From Paraburkholderia sp. BCC1886 (GTDB lineage Bacteria > Pseudomonadota > Gammaproteobacteria > Burkholderiales > Burkholderiaceae), in contig NZ_CAAJGK010000042.1 in the NCBI RefSeq assembly GCF_900996245.1, positions 62,001-126,000 on the forward strand: 64,000 bases of DNA. Reading direction: 5' to 3'. Positions within the stretch are counted from its first letter, which is position 1; the number at the start of each line of letters is the position of its first letter. Below the pieces are notes generated by a model that was not told where the DNA came from, did not search any database, and saw only the letters and a program-made list of their open reading frames with translations. A program made the position numbers and the translations under genes. Shown here in pieces: positions 25,916 to 35,056 of the stretch.

Positions 25916-27232
25916 ATGACCAATCGCAAACGCAAGCTGAAGCTCGCCACCTTTCTCTCCGGTTTCTCGGGTATCGCCGGCTGGCGGCACGCGGACGCGT
26001 ATGCGGATGGCTCGGTCAATTTCGAGGCATTCAGGAAAGTCGCGCAAACCGCCGAGCGTGGCCTGTTCGACTTCGCGTTCGTCGCGGACTCGGCCTATAT
26101 CACGGAAGATTCGATTCCCTACTTCCTGAGTCGATTCGAACCCGCGACGATCCTGTCGGCGGTTTCGGTCGTGACGCGCAATCTCGGACTCGTCGGCACG
26201 TTTACGACTTCGTTCAGCGAGCCGTTCACCACGGCGCGTCAGCTGGCTTCGCTCGACAAGCTGAGCGGCGGGCGCGCCGGCTGGAATGCCGTGACTTCCG
26301 CACTCGAGGGACTGGGCCGTAACCATAGCCACGAGCGGATTCATCCGCACGAACTGCGTTACGAAATTGCGAATGAGTACATCGACATCGCGCTCGGACT
26401 GTGGGATTCCTGGGAGGACGACGCGTTCATTCGCGACAAGGACTCGGGTGTCTACGCGGACCTGAACAAGATGCATCGCCTGAACCACAAGGGCAAGTTC
26501 TTCCAGGTGGAAGGACCGCTAAACCTGGAGCGTTCGCCGCAAGGACGGCCGGTGGTGTTCCAGGCCGGCGGCTCGGAACCGGGCCGCGATCTTGCCGCGC
26601 GGCTCGCCGATGCGATCTACTCGCGCCACAGCGATATTCCGCGCGCCACCGAATTCTCCGAGGATATCCGCCGTCGCGCGGTCGCCTATGGACGCAAGCC
26701 GACCGACATTCTGATCTTTCCGACTATCACACCGATCGTCGGACGCACGCGCGAGGAGGCCGAAGCGAAGTACCAGGAGCGCATCCAGTACGTAGATATC
26801 GATCTGGCCATTCAGTACATGAGCCGGTTTTTCAGCTTCTACGATTTCTCTCAGCATCCCTTGGACGAGCCGCTGCCCGAACTGGGCGACATCGGCAAGG
26901 ACAGCTTCAAGTCCACGGCGGAACTGTATTTACGCTGGGCGAAAGAGGACAATCTGACGCTGCGTCAACTCGCGCTGCGTGTGGCCACGCCGCGCGGCGA
27001 TTACATCGGTACGCCGGCCGATGTCGCCGACAAGATTCAGGCGATCTTCGAAACCGGGATCGTCGACGGCTTCATCATCGGCGACGGGCTCGAGGATTTC
27101 GTCGACCATGTCGTGCCGATCTTGCAGGAAAGAGGTATTTATCGGACCGAATACGAATCGACCACGCTGCGTGGCAATCTCGAACTCGACTATCCGGTGA
27201 ACCGTTATACGAAGAGCCGGGAGCAGGCATGA
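25916..27232 (+). CDS. LLM-class FMN-dependent monooxygenase (NtaA/SnaA/DszA-like), copy 1
   Basis: This 438-residue TIM-barrel monooxygenase uses reduced FMN from a separate reductase. Diagnostic segments are AERGLFDFAFVAD near residue 48, TTSFSEPFTTARQLASLDKL and SGGRAGWNAVTS near residue 120, and GRPVVFQAGGSEPGRDLAA near residue 218, all typical of the NtaA/SnaA/DszA group that oxygenates nitrilotriacetate, sulfones or alkylated thiophenes. Its stop overlaps the aldolase start (ATGA). It is closely paralogous to the product of 40304-41677. No flavin reductase gene lies in the window, so one must come from elsewhere. C-S or C-N cleavage is inferred. Confidence 0.92.
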   Translation: MTNRKRKLKLATFLSGFSGIAGWRHADAYADGSVNFEAFRKVAQTAERGLFDFAFVADSAYITEDSIPYFLSRFEPATILSAVSVVTRNLGLVGTFTTSFSEPFTTARQLASLDKLSGGRAGWNAVTSALEGLGRNHSHERIHPHELRYEIANEYIDIALGLWDSWEDDAFIRDKDSGVYADLNKMHRLNHKGKFFQVEGPLNLERSPQGRPVVFQAGGSEPGRDLAARLADAIYSRHSDIPRATEFSEDIRRRAVAYGRKPTDILIFPTITPIVGRTREEAEAKYQERIQYVDIDLAIQYMSRFFSFYDFSQHPLDEPLPELGDIGKDSFKSTAELYLRWAKEDNLTLRQLALRVATPRGDYIGTPADVADKIQAIFETGIVDGFIIGDGLEDFVDHVVPILQERGIYRTEYESTTLRGNLELDYPVNRYTKSREQA

Positions 27233-28011
27233 GCACGGTCTCGCCGAAACCCCAGCCGCGTCTATTCGATAACGTCGACGACGAGCGCTACGATCGCAAA
27301 CTACGACTCACAGCGGCGTTCCGTCTGTTTGCCCGCTTCGGCTTTCAGGAGGGGGTGATGGGTCATGCATCGGTACGCGACCCCGAGCGTTCCGATCATT
27401 ACTGGACGAATCCGTATGCGACCGATTTCAGCTCGCTGACGCCGGACGACCTGGTGCTTTATAACCTGGACGGACAGATCGTCGAGGGCACCAATCGCTA
27501 CATTCACGGCGGCGGTACGCAGATTCACATTCCTATTCTGAAAACGCGTAGCGACGTCAACGCGGTCGTTCACACACATTCGGTCCATGCGCGTGCCTGG
27601 TCGGTGCTCAACCGGTTGATCGATCCCGTCTCGGCGGAATCGGCGGCGTTTTACGAGCGGCATGCGCTCTACGATACCTATCGTCATGGCGAGGGTTATT
27701 CGCTCGCGAATGCGATTGGCACCAACCGTGCGGTGCTGCTGAAAAATCACGGCGTGCTGACGGTCGGCCAGACGATCGACGAAGCCGCGTGGCTGTTTCT
27801 CGCTTTCGAGCGCGCGGCGCAGGCGCAACTGCTGGCTGAAGCATCGGGCGCAATCGAGCGCATCCCTCACGAACACGCATTGCTGATTTCCGAGCGGACC
27901 ACGGCGACATTCGGCTGGCTGAATTTCCAGCCGCTGTTTCAGGGTGTGCTGCATGCCAACCCCGATCTCAAGCCGAGGCCGAACACGCTGCTGCGGCATA
28001 TCGGCCCCTAG
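27229..28011 (+). CDS. Class II aldolase/adducin-family protein, copy 1
   Basis: This 260-residue metal-dependent protein shows the zinc-site histidines H115 and H117 (VVHTHSVHA) and H174 (LKNHGVLTVG), and the glycine-rich YIHGGGTQIH segment. The family includes fuculose-1-phosphate aldolase, ribulose-5-phosphate epimerase and decarboxylases. The start overlaps the monooxygenase stop by four bases, so the two are translationally coupled. Probably it cleaves or decarboxylates the carbon product of the oxygenase reaction. It is paralogous to 45426-46202, but a loop around YIHGGG differs (YLHPGG there), which may mean different specificity. Confidence 0.9.
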   Translation: MSTVSPKPQPRLFDNVDDERYDRKLRLTAAFRLFARFGFQEGVMGHASVRDPERSDHYWTNPYATDFSSLTPDDLVLYNLDGQIVEGTNRYIHGGGTQIHIPILKTRSDVNAVVHTHSVHARAWSVLNRLIDPVSAESAAFYERHALYDTYRHGEGYSLANAIGTNRAVLLKNHGVLTVGQTIDEAAWLFLAFERAAQAQLLAEASGAIERIPHEHALLISERTTATFGWLNFQPLFQGVLHANPDLKPRPNTLLRHIGP

Positions 28012-28051
28012 CGCACAGGCGCTCTTTCTCTGTACACCGACACGAAACCTC

Positions 28052-29140
28052 ATGACGCTATTTCGCCGCACTCGCTTGCTGGAACCGCTTTTCCGTTTTC
28101 TATTTCTCGCTGTGCTGCTGGCATCGTCCTGCGCGCGCGCCGAGACGCCTCCGCCGGTAATCCGCTTCGGTTCGCCGGAAATCTCGACGAACCGCGCGCT
28201 CGCGGGCGGCGTGATCGTAGGCATCGCAAACGAGAAAGGCTGGTTGCGCGACGAATTCGCCAAAGACAACGTGCGACTCGAATTCGACACGTTTCGCAAC
28301 GGCGCGCCCGCGGTCGGGCAGGCTTTGGCCAACCGCCAACTCGATTTCGCGGTGCAGGGCGACCTGATGTCCGTCATCGGCCACGCGGCCGGTTTGCCCA
28401 CCACGTTACTGTTGCCGTCCGTGAAGCTGGGTAATGCGTACCTGGCAGTTCCCCCGCAATCCGGGGTAAGCAAGATCACCGATCTGCGAGGCAAGCGGGT
28501 GGCCTATTTCAAGGGCAACTTCGTGCATCTTCAGGTGCTGCGGATTCTCGCCGCGAACGGCATGAGCGAGAAGGATATCCGCTCGGTGTTCCTCGATCCG
28601 CCCACCTCGATTGCCGCACTCGCGTCAGGCGACGTCGATGCCGTGTTCGGCGGACCGGAGTTGCTGCCGGCTCGCGATCGCGGCGCACTGAAGATTGTCT
28701 ACAGCACGCGCGGACAGTCACCCACGTTGACCGCGCAATCGGGCTTCATCGCGCGAACCGAGTTTGTCAAAGCGTATCCGCAAACGACTCAACGCATCGT
28801 GGATGTACTGGTGAAGACCGCGCGTTGGGCCTCCGATCCCGCCAACAGGGATCAGGTGTTCGCGCTCTGGTCGACCGATGGACAACGTCGCGCCGACCTG
28901 GAAGAAGACTATAGCGGCCGGCCGTTGAGCGACCGGATGAGTCCGCTGCTCGATCCGTTTTTCGTCGAACGCTATCGTGCAACGCTCGATCAGGCAACTG
29001 AGCTAGGCTTCGTTCACGGGCAGAAATTCGATGTCGGGCAATGGATCGACCGGCGCTTCCTTCAGTCGTCGCTCACGCGACTCGGACTGAGCGATTACTG
29101 GCAACCGCTCGATATCAACGGCGAGCACGCTCATCCATGA
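28052..29140 (+). CDS. ABC transporter substrate-binding protein (SsuA/NMT1-like), copy 1
   Basis: This 362-residue periplasmic protein has a signal peptide with a hydrophobic core after RRTRLLEPLF and a probable cleavage after SCARA. The mature domain shows IRFGSPEI, LANRQLDFAVQGDLMSVIG, ITDLRGKRVAYFKGN and SGDVDAVFGG, as in aliphatic sulfonate-binding proteins. It follows the aldolase by 40 bp and ends the first module. The matching permeases and ATPase lie 1.1 kb further on, beyond an AraC gene. It is clearly paralogous to 41691-42788. ATG 28052 gives the signal peptide; the longer frame lies inside the aldolase gene. Confidence 0.92.
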   Translation: MTLFRRTRLLEPLFRFLFLAVLLASSCARAETPPPVIRFGSPEISTNRALAGGVIVGIANEKGWLRDEFAKDNVRLEFDTFRNGAPAVGQALANRQLDFAVQGDLMSVIGHAAGLPTTLLLPSVKLGNAYLAVPPQSGVSKITDLRGKRVAYFKGNFVHLQVLRILAANGMSEKDIRSVFLDPPTSIAALASGDVDAVFGGPELLPARDRGALKIVYSTRGQSPTLTAQSGFIARTEFVKAYPQTTQRIVDVLVKTARWASDPANRDQVFALWSTDGQRRADLEEDYSGRPLSDRMSPLLDPFFVERYRATLDQATELGFVHGQKFDVGQWIDRRFLQSSLTRLGLSDYWQPLDINGEHAHP

Positions 29141-29181
29141 CGTGAAGCCCACCTTCTACACGACAACCCGCGGGCTTCATT

Positions 29182-29973
29182 TCAGTTCATGGCCTGCAGA
29201 CTGCTCTCGTGATAGCGGCTGGGCGCAACGCCGAACGCGCGCTTGAACATGGTCGAAAACGCAGCACTGTCCGCGTAGCCGAGGTCCGCGGCAATGCGCG
29301 AGAGTGAAATGCCGCTCCTGAGCAGATCGACTGCGCAGGACAGCCGCACCTGCTGTCGCCATGCGCCGAACGTCGTGCCGAGTTCCGTCTGGAACAGCCG
29401 TGCGAGCGTGCGTTCGCTGGCGCCCGTGACGTTCGCCCATTCGCCGAGCGTCAACGTCGAACCGGGGTCTTCCATCAGCGCCTCGCACAATGTCTTCAGA
29501 CGGCGGTCGCCTGGCAGCACGAGTGCGCTGGTGCGCTGGTTGGCGCGCCTGACTTCTTCGAGCAGTACGTCGGTGAGCCGGCGGCTGTGGTCCGTCGCCG
29601 GCCCATAGTCCGCACCGAGCCATTGCATCAGTTCACGCATCAGCGGCGAAACATCGACCACACAGCACTGGTTGGCCGGCAACGGCGAATGCCGGGGGTC
29701 GATGAACACCGCATGGAATTCGGTCGCGCCGATCATCGTCAGTTCATGTTCGACGCCAGGCGGTATCCATACTGCGCGAAACGATGTCACGGTCCAGACC
29801 TGGCGCTCCGTGGTGACGCGCATGTTGCCTTTGATCGGACAGGTCAACTGGCTCCAGTTGTGACGATGCGAACTGATGACGCCATCGAGCGGCGGCTTGC
29901 GATGATGAACCGTCACCGGTTCGAATTCCGTCGGGGACCGACGCCCGTCAGGATTGAAGTGGATGCGTGGCAT
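29182..29973 (-). CDS. AraC-family transcriptional regulator with N-terminal cupin
   Basis: This 263-residue regulator has an N-terminal cupin-like sensor (HRHNWSQLTCPIKGNM, WIPPGVEHEL) and two C-terminal HTH motifs (LGEWANVTGASERTLARLFQ; ISLSRIAADLGYADSAAF). The C-terminus FKRAFGVAPSRYHES is the classic AraC end. It is divergent from the ABC permease/ATPase operon and sits between the two catabolic modules, so it is the only local regulator available for the whole 23-46 kb system. That it binds the TATC-N5-GATA sites nearby is a guess. Confidence 0.92.
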   Translation of the reverse strand: MPRIHFNPDGRRSPTEFEPVTVHHRKPPLDGVISSHRHNWSQLTCPIKGNMRVTTERQVWTVTSFRAVWIPPGVEHELTMIGATEFHAVFIDPRHSPLPANQCCVVDVSPLMRELMQWLGADYGPATDHSRRLTDVLLEEVRRANQRTSALVLPGDRRLKTLCEALMEDPGSTLTLGEWANVTGASERTLARLFQTELGTTFGAWRQQVRLSCAVDLLRSGISLSRIAADLGYADSAAFSTMFKRAFGVAPSRYHESSLQAMN

Positions 29974-30191
29974 ACATTAAAAAGTTTTTGTCCGACTGGC
30001 TAATCAACGAAATCGAATGGCGCGATACGATGCAGACAGACTTTGGTCTGCCGGCCAGGTGCACCATTGTCGAGCATGATTTAACGGTTCTCGCGGAACT
30101 TCACCCTGGTGCGGACACTTCGGCGTGACTGCGCAGACCCGTTTCAATACCCAAAGTTTGCCGGAAATAAACGCTTACCGTTCTTTTGATT

Positions 30192-30204
30192 TATCGAAAC
30201 GATA
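30192..30204. promoter_or_regulatory. TATCG-AAA-CGATA dyad upstream of the ABC core operon
   Basis: A perfect 5-bp dyad TATCG-N3-CGATA lies 48 bp before the first permease gene, in the 279-bp gap between AraC and the ABC operon. The same TATC-N5-GATA arrangement occurs at 39923-39935 between the second receptor and second monooxygenase. A related TATC-N5-AATA occurs at 23522-23534 upstream of the first receptor. No other structure was recognised in this gap. Confidence 0.4.
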
Positions 30205-30252
30205 GTCGGGTAAGCGCAATAGGCAGATGGCAAATACATCAGGATCAACTCA

Positions 30253-31080
30253 ATGGCATTTCCTCAACGCGCCGGTCTGGCCGAGGTAGCGGAGCCGGTT
30301 GCCGACCCCGGACGAGGCGTGACGTTACGCACACTGTCGGGTCTGGTTGCATGGCTACTCCCGCTGACCTTGTTGCTGGTCTGGTTTATCGGCTATCGCG
30401 AGGCGTGGATCTCGCCGCAGATCCTGCCGTCCATCGGACAGGTCGTTCAGGCGCTCGTCGATGCGTGGGAGAGCGGCGCGCTACAGCACGACGCAGGCGT
30501 CAGTCTGCTGCGGGTACTGGCCGGTTTCGTTCTCGGCGGCGCGTTGGGATTTCCGCTCGGTATTGCAATGGGTTTGTCGGAACGCGTTCGCGACTACGTT
30601 TATCCGACTTTCCGCATCATTGCGTACGTGCCGCTACTCGGCTGGTTACCGCTGCTGGTGCTGCTGCTCGGTATCGGAGAAACGCTCAAGATCGTCCTGA
30701 TCGCAAAAGCCGCGCTCGTGCCAATCACACTCAATACCTACAACGGAATGCGCAGTGTGCCGGTGGCGTTCTCCGAGCTGGGTGCGGTATTCCGGTTCAG
30801 CCGCTGGCAATTGGTCCGGCATGTGGTGTTTCCGGCGGCGTTTCCGCAGATATGGAGCGGCGTGCGTTACGGGTTGACGCAATGCTGGCTGCTGCTCGTG
30901 ATCGTCGAGTTTCTCGCCTCGGATTCGGGCCTTGGTTACATGATCATCAGCGGCCAGCAGTTGTTCCAGATGGACGCGGTATTCGCCGCTTTACTGGTGA
31001 TCGGAATCATCGGATTCCTGCTCGACCGTGTTTTGCGGTGGGGCGAGACCCGGCTATTCGGCGAGGAGCAACGGCCATGA
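30253..31080 (+). CDS. ABC transporter permease A (SsuC-like)
   Basis: This 275-residue inner-membrane permease has about six hydrophobic segments, the first at residues 30-48 (LVAWLLPLTLLLVWFIGY). The ATPase-contact loop is VAFSELGAVFRFSRWQ near residue 175. Its stop overlaps the start of a second permease gene by four bases. The pair probably forms a heterodimer, unlike the homodimeric SsuC of most sulfonate importers. There is no binding protein in this operon; the flanking modules provide two candidates. Confidence 0.9.
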   Translation: MAFPQRAGLAEVAEPVADPGRGVTLRTLSGLVAWLLPLTLLLVWFIGYREAWISPQILPSIGQVVQALVDAWESGALQHDAGVSLLRVLAGFVLGGALGFPLGIAMGLSERVRDYVYPTFRIIAYVPLLGWLPLLVLLLGIGETLKIVLIAKAALVPITLNTYNGMRSVPVAFSELGAVFRFSRWQLVRHVVFPAAFPQIWSGVRYGLTQCWLLLVIVEFLASDSGLGYMIISGQQLFQMDAVFAALLVIGIIGFLLDRVLRWGETRLFGEEQRP

Positions 31081-31895
31081 ACTCATTGGCGCAAACCGTG
31101 GAAACGCTTCGAACGCCTGCCGCCGCTCGTCGCTGGACCAGACTGCGGCGTGGCGTGACGCTGCCGCTCCTGCTGGTGGCGTCGTGGTGGGCCGCCTACA
31201 CATTCGGGTGGACGCACTCCCGCCTCTTCGTTCCGCCTGCTGAGGTGGTTCGAACCGGTCTGGGCATGGTGCTGGACGGCGAGCTGCCCAACGCGTTACT
31301 GGCGAGTCTGGCCCGCGATCTCTCGGGCCTGGCGATCGGCTCGCTCGCGGGCTTCGGATTTGCGCTGCTGCTGCAAAGCTCGCGCTGGATCGACGCAGCG
31401 ATCGCCCCGACTTTTCATTCGATCAGGCAGGTCGCGCTTTTCGCATGGATTCCGCTGCTCGGCACGTGGTTCGGTCTCGGCGATACGGGCAAGGTCGTGT
31501 TCGTTTCTCTGGCTGCGTTTTTCCCGGTATGGCTGAATGCGGCGCAAGGGCTCAAAAGCGTGCCGGAGCACTACAAGGAACTGGCCGAGGTGTTTCGCTT
31601 CACGCGCTGGCAACGCTTCCGGAGAATCGTGTTGCCAGCGATCGTTCCTTCGCTTTTCAACGGCTTTTATCTCGCGCTCGTGACTTCGTGGATTGCCACG
31701 CTCGGCGCCGAGTTTCTCATGACGTCGGGTGCCGGGATGGGCAGCGTGCTGAGCGACGGACGCGAGAATTACCGCATCGACCAGGTGCTGGTCGGGGTCG
31801 CCGTGGTGGGGCTGACCGGCTTCGCCTTCCATTCATTCGCGGCGAGCGTCGACAGCCTGCTCGCGCGACGACGCGGCGCCGGGGCACGAACCTGA
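31077..31895 (+). CDS. ABC transporter permease B (SsuC-like)
   Basis: This 272-residue inner-membrane permease is related to, but clearly different from, the one upstream. It shows LFAWIPLLGTWFGLGDTGKVVF in the middle membrane region and EHYKELAEVFRFTRWQRF as the ATPase coupling loop. ATG 31077 overlaps the upstream stop (ATGA), so production is coupled. The longer open frame upstream lies across permease A. An ATPase gene follows after 31 bp. The pair resembles other two-permease importers of sulfonate/sulfate-ester type. Confidence 0.9.
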   Translation: MNSLAQTVETLRTPAAARRWTRLRRGVTLPLLLVASWWAAYTFGWTHSRLFVPPAEVVRTGLGMVLDGELPNALLASLARDLSGLAIGSLAGFGFALLLQSSRWIDAAIAPTFHSIRQVALFAWIPLLGTWFGLGDTGKVVFVSLAAFFPVWLNAAQGLKSVPEHYKELAEVFRFTRWQRFRRIVLPAIVPSLFNGFYLALVTSWIATLGAEFLMTSGAGMGSVLSDGRENYRIDQVLVGVAVVGLTGFAFHSFAASVDSLLARRRGAGART

Positions 31896-31926
31896 GCGTC
31901 TCATCCGCTAATTTTTCTTTCAAATC

Positions 31927-32778
31927 ATGAATCGTTCGAAACCCGTCGACACGCTAACACTCCGGTCGGTCAGCAAGGACTATCAGTCGGGCGGTACTAA
32001 CCGGCGCGTGCTCGATAACATCGACCTCGACGTCGCGCGCGGCGAATTCGTCGGTATCGTCGGTACGAGCGGCTGTGGCAAGTCGACGCTGCTGCGTCTG
32101 ATCGCCGGTCTGGATCGCGAATACGACGGCGATATCCTGATGAACGGCAAGCGCGTGGCCGGTACCGACCTCGCGCGTGGCATCGTGTTTCAGGATCACC
32201 GGCTGCTGCCATGGTTGAGCGTCGAGCGCAACATCGCCCTCGGGCTGATGAACGCGCCGGGCACGCGCGCCGAAAAAGAGCAGACGGTGCGCGAGCATAT
32301 CGCGCTGGTTCAGCTCGAAGGCTATGAGCAGGCGCGTCCTCATCAACTGTCGGGCGGAATGGCACAACGCGTCGCGATCGCTCGCGCACTGATCAATCGT
32401 CCCGAAGTGCTGGTGCTCGACGAACCGTTCGGCGCGCTCGACGCGATGACGCGTAGTTACCTGCAGCGCTCGCTTGCACATATCTGGGCCAGGGAGCAGG
32501 CGACCATGGTGCTTGTCACGCACGACGTGGAGGAGGCGGTCCTGCTGTCGGACCGGGTCGTCGTGATGTCGGCGCGGCCGGGGCGTATACGACGCATCGT
32601 CGAGGTGCCGCTCGCGCGTCCTCGCGATCCGGCGAGTCCTGAGTTTGCGGCGATCAAGGCCGACCTTCTGAGCGATTTCCGCGAAATCGGCTCGACGCTG
32701 GCGGCGCCGGATGCACTATACCCAGCCGCAAGCGTCGAGTCGACGGCCGACGTCCGTATTGCGTCGGGCGCTCGTTGA
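31927..32778 (+). CDS. ABC transporter ATP-binding protein (SsuB/TauB-like)
   Basis: This 283-residue ATPase has Walker A GTSGCGKST at residues 46-54, the signature LSGGMAQR at 141-148, Walker B VLVLDEP at 161-167 and the H-loop histidine in VTHDVEEAV. The C-terminal extension of about 40 residues after the fold has no recognised domain. It completes the importer with the two upstream permeases. Only this one ATPase serves the region containing two binding proteins, so both probably share it. The 3' end is followed within 38 bp by a small hydrolase gene. Confidence 0.92.
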   Translation: MNRSKPVDTLTLRSVSKDYQSGGTNRRVLDNIDLDVARGEFVGIVGTSGCGKSTLLRLIAGLDREYDGDILMNGKRVAGTDLARGIVFQDHRLLPWLSVERNIALGLMNAPGTRAEKEQTVREHIALVQLEGYEQARPHQLSGGMAQRVAIARALINRPEVLVLDEPFGALDAMTRSYLQRSLAHIWAREQATMVLVTHDVEEAVLLSDRVVVMSARPGRIRRIVEVPLARPRDPASPEFAAIKADLLSDFREIGSTLAAPDALYPAASVESTADVRIASGAR

Positions 32779-32815
32779 GCTACCCGCCCAACTCTTCATT
32801 TTGCAGAGACTCTTT

Positions 32816-33397
32816 ATGACACGCGAAGCCCGCATTCTCGTTCTGCCTGGCCGGGGCAGTTCCGGACCCGATCATTGGCAAAGCCATTGGGAAGCGGCCA
32901 ATCCGTCTTATGAGCGCGTGCAGCAGGACGAGTGGGACAATCCCGTGCTCGATGCCTGGCTCGCGCGCCTGAACACGGTGATCCAGGCACTGCCGGTGCC
33001 TACGCTGCTGATCGCGCATTCGCTCTCGGTTTCGTTGGTGGCGCATTGGGCAAGCCGTTTCACCGGGCCGGTCGCCGGCGCGCTGCTGGTCGCACCTAGC
33101 GATGTGGAATCGCCGGACTATCCGGTCGGCACGTCGGGATTCGCACCGTTACCGCTGCGCTCGCTGGGTTTTCCGGCGATCGTTATTGCCAGCAGCGACG
33201 ATCCGCGGGTGAGCGTCGAGCGCGCCCGGCAATTTGCCGGAGCATGGGGCGCCAGATTCGAACTGGCGGGCGCGTACGGGCACCTAGGCTCCGCATCGTT
33301 GCTGGCGGACTGGTCCTACGGTCGTCAGAAGCTCGCCGAGCTAGCCGAAGTGGCGGGCGTGAGCCTGCCGGGCCCGGTCGGGTCGAGCGCGCACTGA
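32816..33397 (+). CDS. RBBP9/YdeN-family alpha/beta hydrolase
   Basis: This 193-residue small serine hydrolase of the RBBP9 family carries LVLPGRGSSGPDHWQSHW at the N-terminus, the nucleophile in IAHSLSVSLVAHW near residue 68, an acid in SSDDPRVS and the catalytic histidine in AYGHLGSAS, all diagnostic. ATG 32816 has a GCAGAG Shine-Dalgarno at a normal distance; the longer frame lies inside the ATPase gene. It is probably co-transcribed with the ABC operon. Physiological substrates of the family are mostly unknown; in this place it may remove an ester group from the imported compound. Confidence 0.87.
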   Translation: MTREARILVLPGRGSSGPDHWQSHWEAANPSYERVQQDEWDNPVLDAWLARLNTVIQALPVPTLLIAHSLSVSLVAHWASRFTGPVAGALLVAPSDVESPDYPVGTSGFAPLPLRSLGFPAIVIASSDDPRVSVERARQFAGAWGARFELAGAYGHLGSASLLADWSYGRQKLAELAEVAGVSLPGPVGSSAH

Positions 33398-33450
33398 CAC
33401 GTGCCCTAACAGGCCCACTGATAGCACCCCGCAGCCGCACGATACTGCGA

Positions 33451-33852
33451 TCACTTCGCCTGCGAATGCCGCCGAAGAAAGTCGATGATCGCAGCGCGGT
33501 CCTCCGCGTTATCGACACCTGAAAAAGCCATCCTGTTGCCAGGTACGGCTTGCTGCGGGTCCTTGAGGAACAGGTCGAGGGTTTGCTCGTTCCACACGAT
33601 CCCGCTTCGACGCATCGCCGGCGAGTAACGGAAGCCTTCCCCCGTGCCGGCGTGACGACCTATGACATCGCCCAGACTCGGGCCGACGCGCGACTCCCCG
33701 GGCGTCACGCTATGACAGGCCGCACAGCGCTCGAATGCGTTTGCCGATGCAACGGTCGGCGCGCTCGCGAGTCCCGACACCATCGCCGGTAATCCGATGC
33801 AGCCTGTCTGCAGGATGAGTCTTGTGTATCGGTACAAAAGCGTCGCGTTCAT
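33451..33852 (-). CDS. Monohaem class I cytochrome c, periplasmic
   Basis: This 133-residue protein has a signal-like hydrophobic N-terminus (about residues 10-38), the haem site CAACH at residues 43-47 and a candidate axial methionine M108 in GNRMAF, so it is a c550/c2-like electron carrier. ATG 33852 is used; the longer frame adds an implausible arginine-rich leader. It is a lone gene on the minus strand, convergent with the hydrolase gene. The GMC dehydrogenase pair 1.3 kb away lacks its own cytochrome subunit, so this protein could take its electrons, which is inference. Confidence 0.88.
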   Translation of the reverse strand: MNATLLYRYTRLILQTGCIGLPAMVSGLASAPTVASANAFERCAACHSVTPGESRVGPSLGDVIGRHAGTGEGFRYSPAMRRSGIVWNEQTLDLFLKDPQQAVPGNRMAFSGVDNAEDRAAIIDFLRRHSQAK

Positions 33853-34091
33853 GAATCCGGCCTCATAGAAAAGAAGGTTCGAGGCGATCGTAGCGTGCCG
33901 CGAAGCAGGCGTGACGATGCCTGCCGGACAAATTCTTTTTAATCCGCGCCATGCCCAAATCGCGTGACCGGGCCCAATCGATTCCGGCACCTGATGTCCG
34001 CTTTGCGAAGAAAACTGTCAGGCTTGAAGGGCGGCAAATTGCTCCGTAATCCGTATCATCCGGTCATCGACATTTCTGAAGAGGAGGTAGT

Positions 34092-35039
34092 GTGGGGCAT
34101 TTTCGCGGAATCATTTACGACAACATTATCGACACGATCGGTGCGACACCGCTGGTGCGTTTCAACAAGCTGGCGGCCGCGCACGGTAGCCGGGCCGAGA
34201 TCATCGGCAAGCTGGAATTTTTTAATCCGCTTTCGTCGGTGAAGGACCGCATCGGCGCCGCCCTCATCGACGATGCCGAACGCGCCGGACGAATTTCCCC
34301 AGGCGCATTACTGATCGAACCGACCTCGGGCAACACGGGTATCGCACTCGCTTTCGTCGCGGCCGCAAAAGGTTATCGACTGATTCTCTGCATGCCGGAA
34401 AGCGCTTCGATCGAACGGCGCAAGATGGTCGGACTACTGGGCGCGCAAGTGGAACTGACGCCGGCCAGCGAGGGGATGGGTGGCGCGATCCGTCGCGCCG
34501 AGGCGCTGCAACGCGACAATCCCGGCTCGTTGATCCTGCAACAGTTCGAGAACCCGGCGAACTCCAGCGCGCATCGCAAGACCACCGCCGAGGAAATCTG
34601 GCAGGACACCGGCGGCCAGGTCGATATCGTGGTGTCGGGCATCGGCACGGGCGGCACGCTCACCGGAGTCGGCCAGGCGCTGAAAGCCCGTAAGCCGTCG
34701 CTGCAACTGATCGCGGTCGAACCCGCCGGCAGCGCGGTGTTATCGGGCGGTACACCGGGACCGCACAAACAGCAGGGCATCGGCTCGGGCTTTTTGTCGA
34801 AGATTCTCGAGCTGGACAAACTCGACGAAATTCTCACCGCGACCGACGACGCAGCGCTGAACACGGCAAAACAGATAGCCGCGCTCGAAGGCGTGCCGGT
34901 CGGTATCAGTTCGGGGGCGGCCCTCTCTGTGGCGTTGCGCGTGGGTCAGCGTCCGGAGAACGAAGGCAGGCAGATCGTCGTGATCATTCCGAGTTTCGCC
35001 GAGCGGTATCTGTCCACCGATCTTTTCGCGGACGTCTGA
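34092..35039 (+). CDS. cysK: Cysteine synthase A (O-acetylserine sulfhydrylase)
   Basis: This 315-residue PLP enzyme makes L-cysteine from O-acetylserine and sulfide in the cytoplasm. The PLP lysine is K51 in SSVKDRIG, the phosphate/substrate loop PTSGNTGIALA is at about 77-87, and GIGTGGTLTGVGQ near residue 180 and VGISSGAA near 275 complete the fold. A GTG start at 34092 follows GAGGAGG by four bases. It is a single gene between the cytochrome and the dehydrogenase operon. Its presence inside the receptor/monooxygenase region is the main hint that the system frees sulfur. CysM or cystathionine-synthase-like activity is less likely. Confidence 0.93.
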   Translation: MGHFRGIIYDNIIDTIGATPLVRFNKLAAAHGSRAEIIGKLEFFNPLSSVKDRIGAALIDDAERAGRISPGALLIEPTSGNTGIALAFVAAAKGYRLILCMPESASIERRKMVGLLGAQVELTPASEGMGGAIRRAEALQRDNPGSLILQQFENPANSSAHRKTTAEEIWQDTGGQVDIVVSGIGTGGTLTGVGQALKARKPSLQLIAVEPAGSAVLSGGTPGPHKQQGIGSGFLSKILELDKLDEILTATDDAALNTAKQIAALEGVPVGISSGAALSVALRVGQRPENEGRQIVVIIPSFAERYLSTDLFADV

Positions 35040-35056
35040 GCGGACTGAGATTCCTG

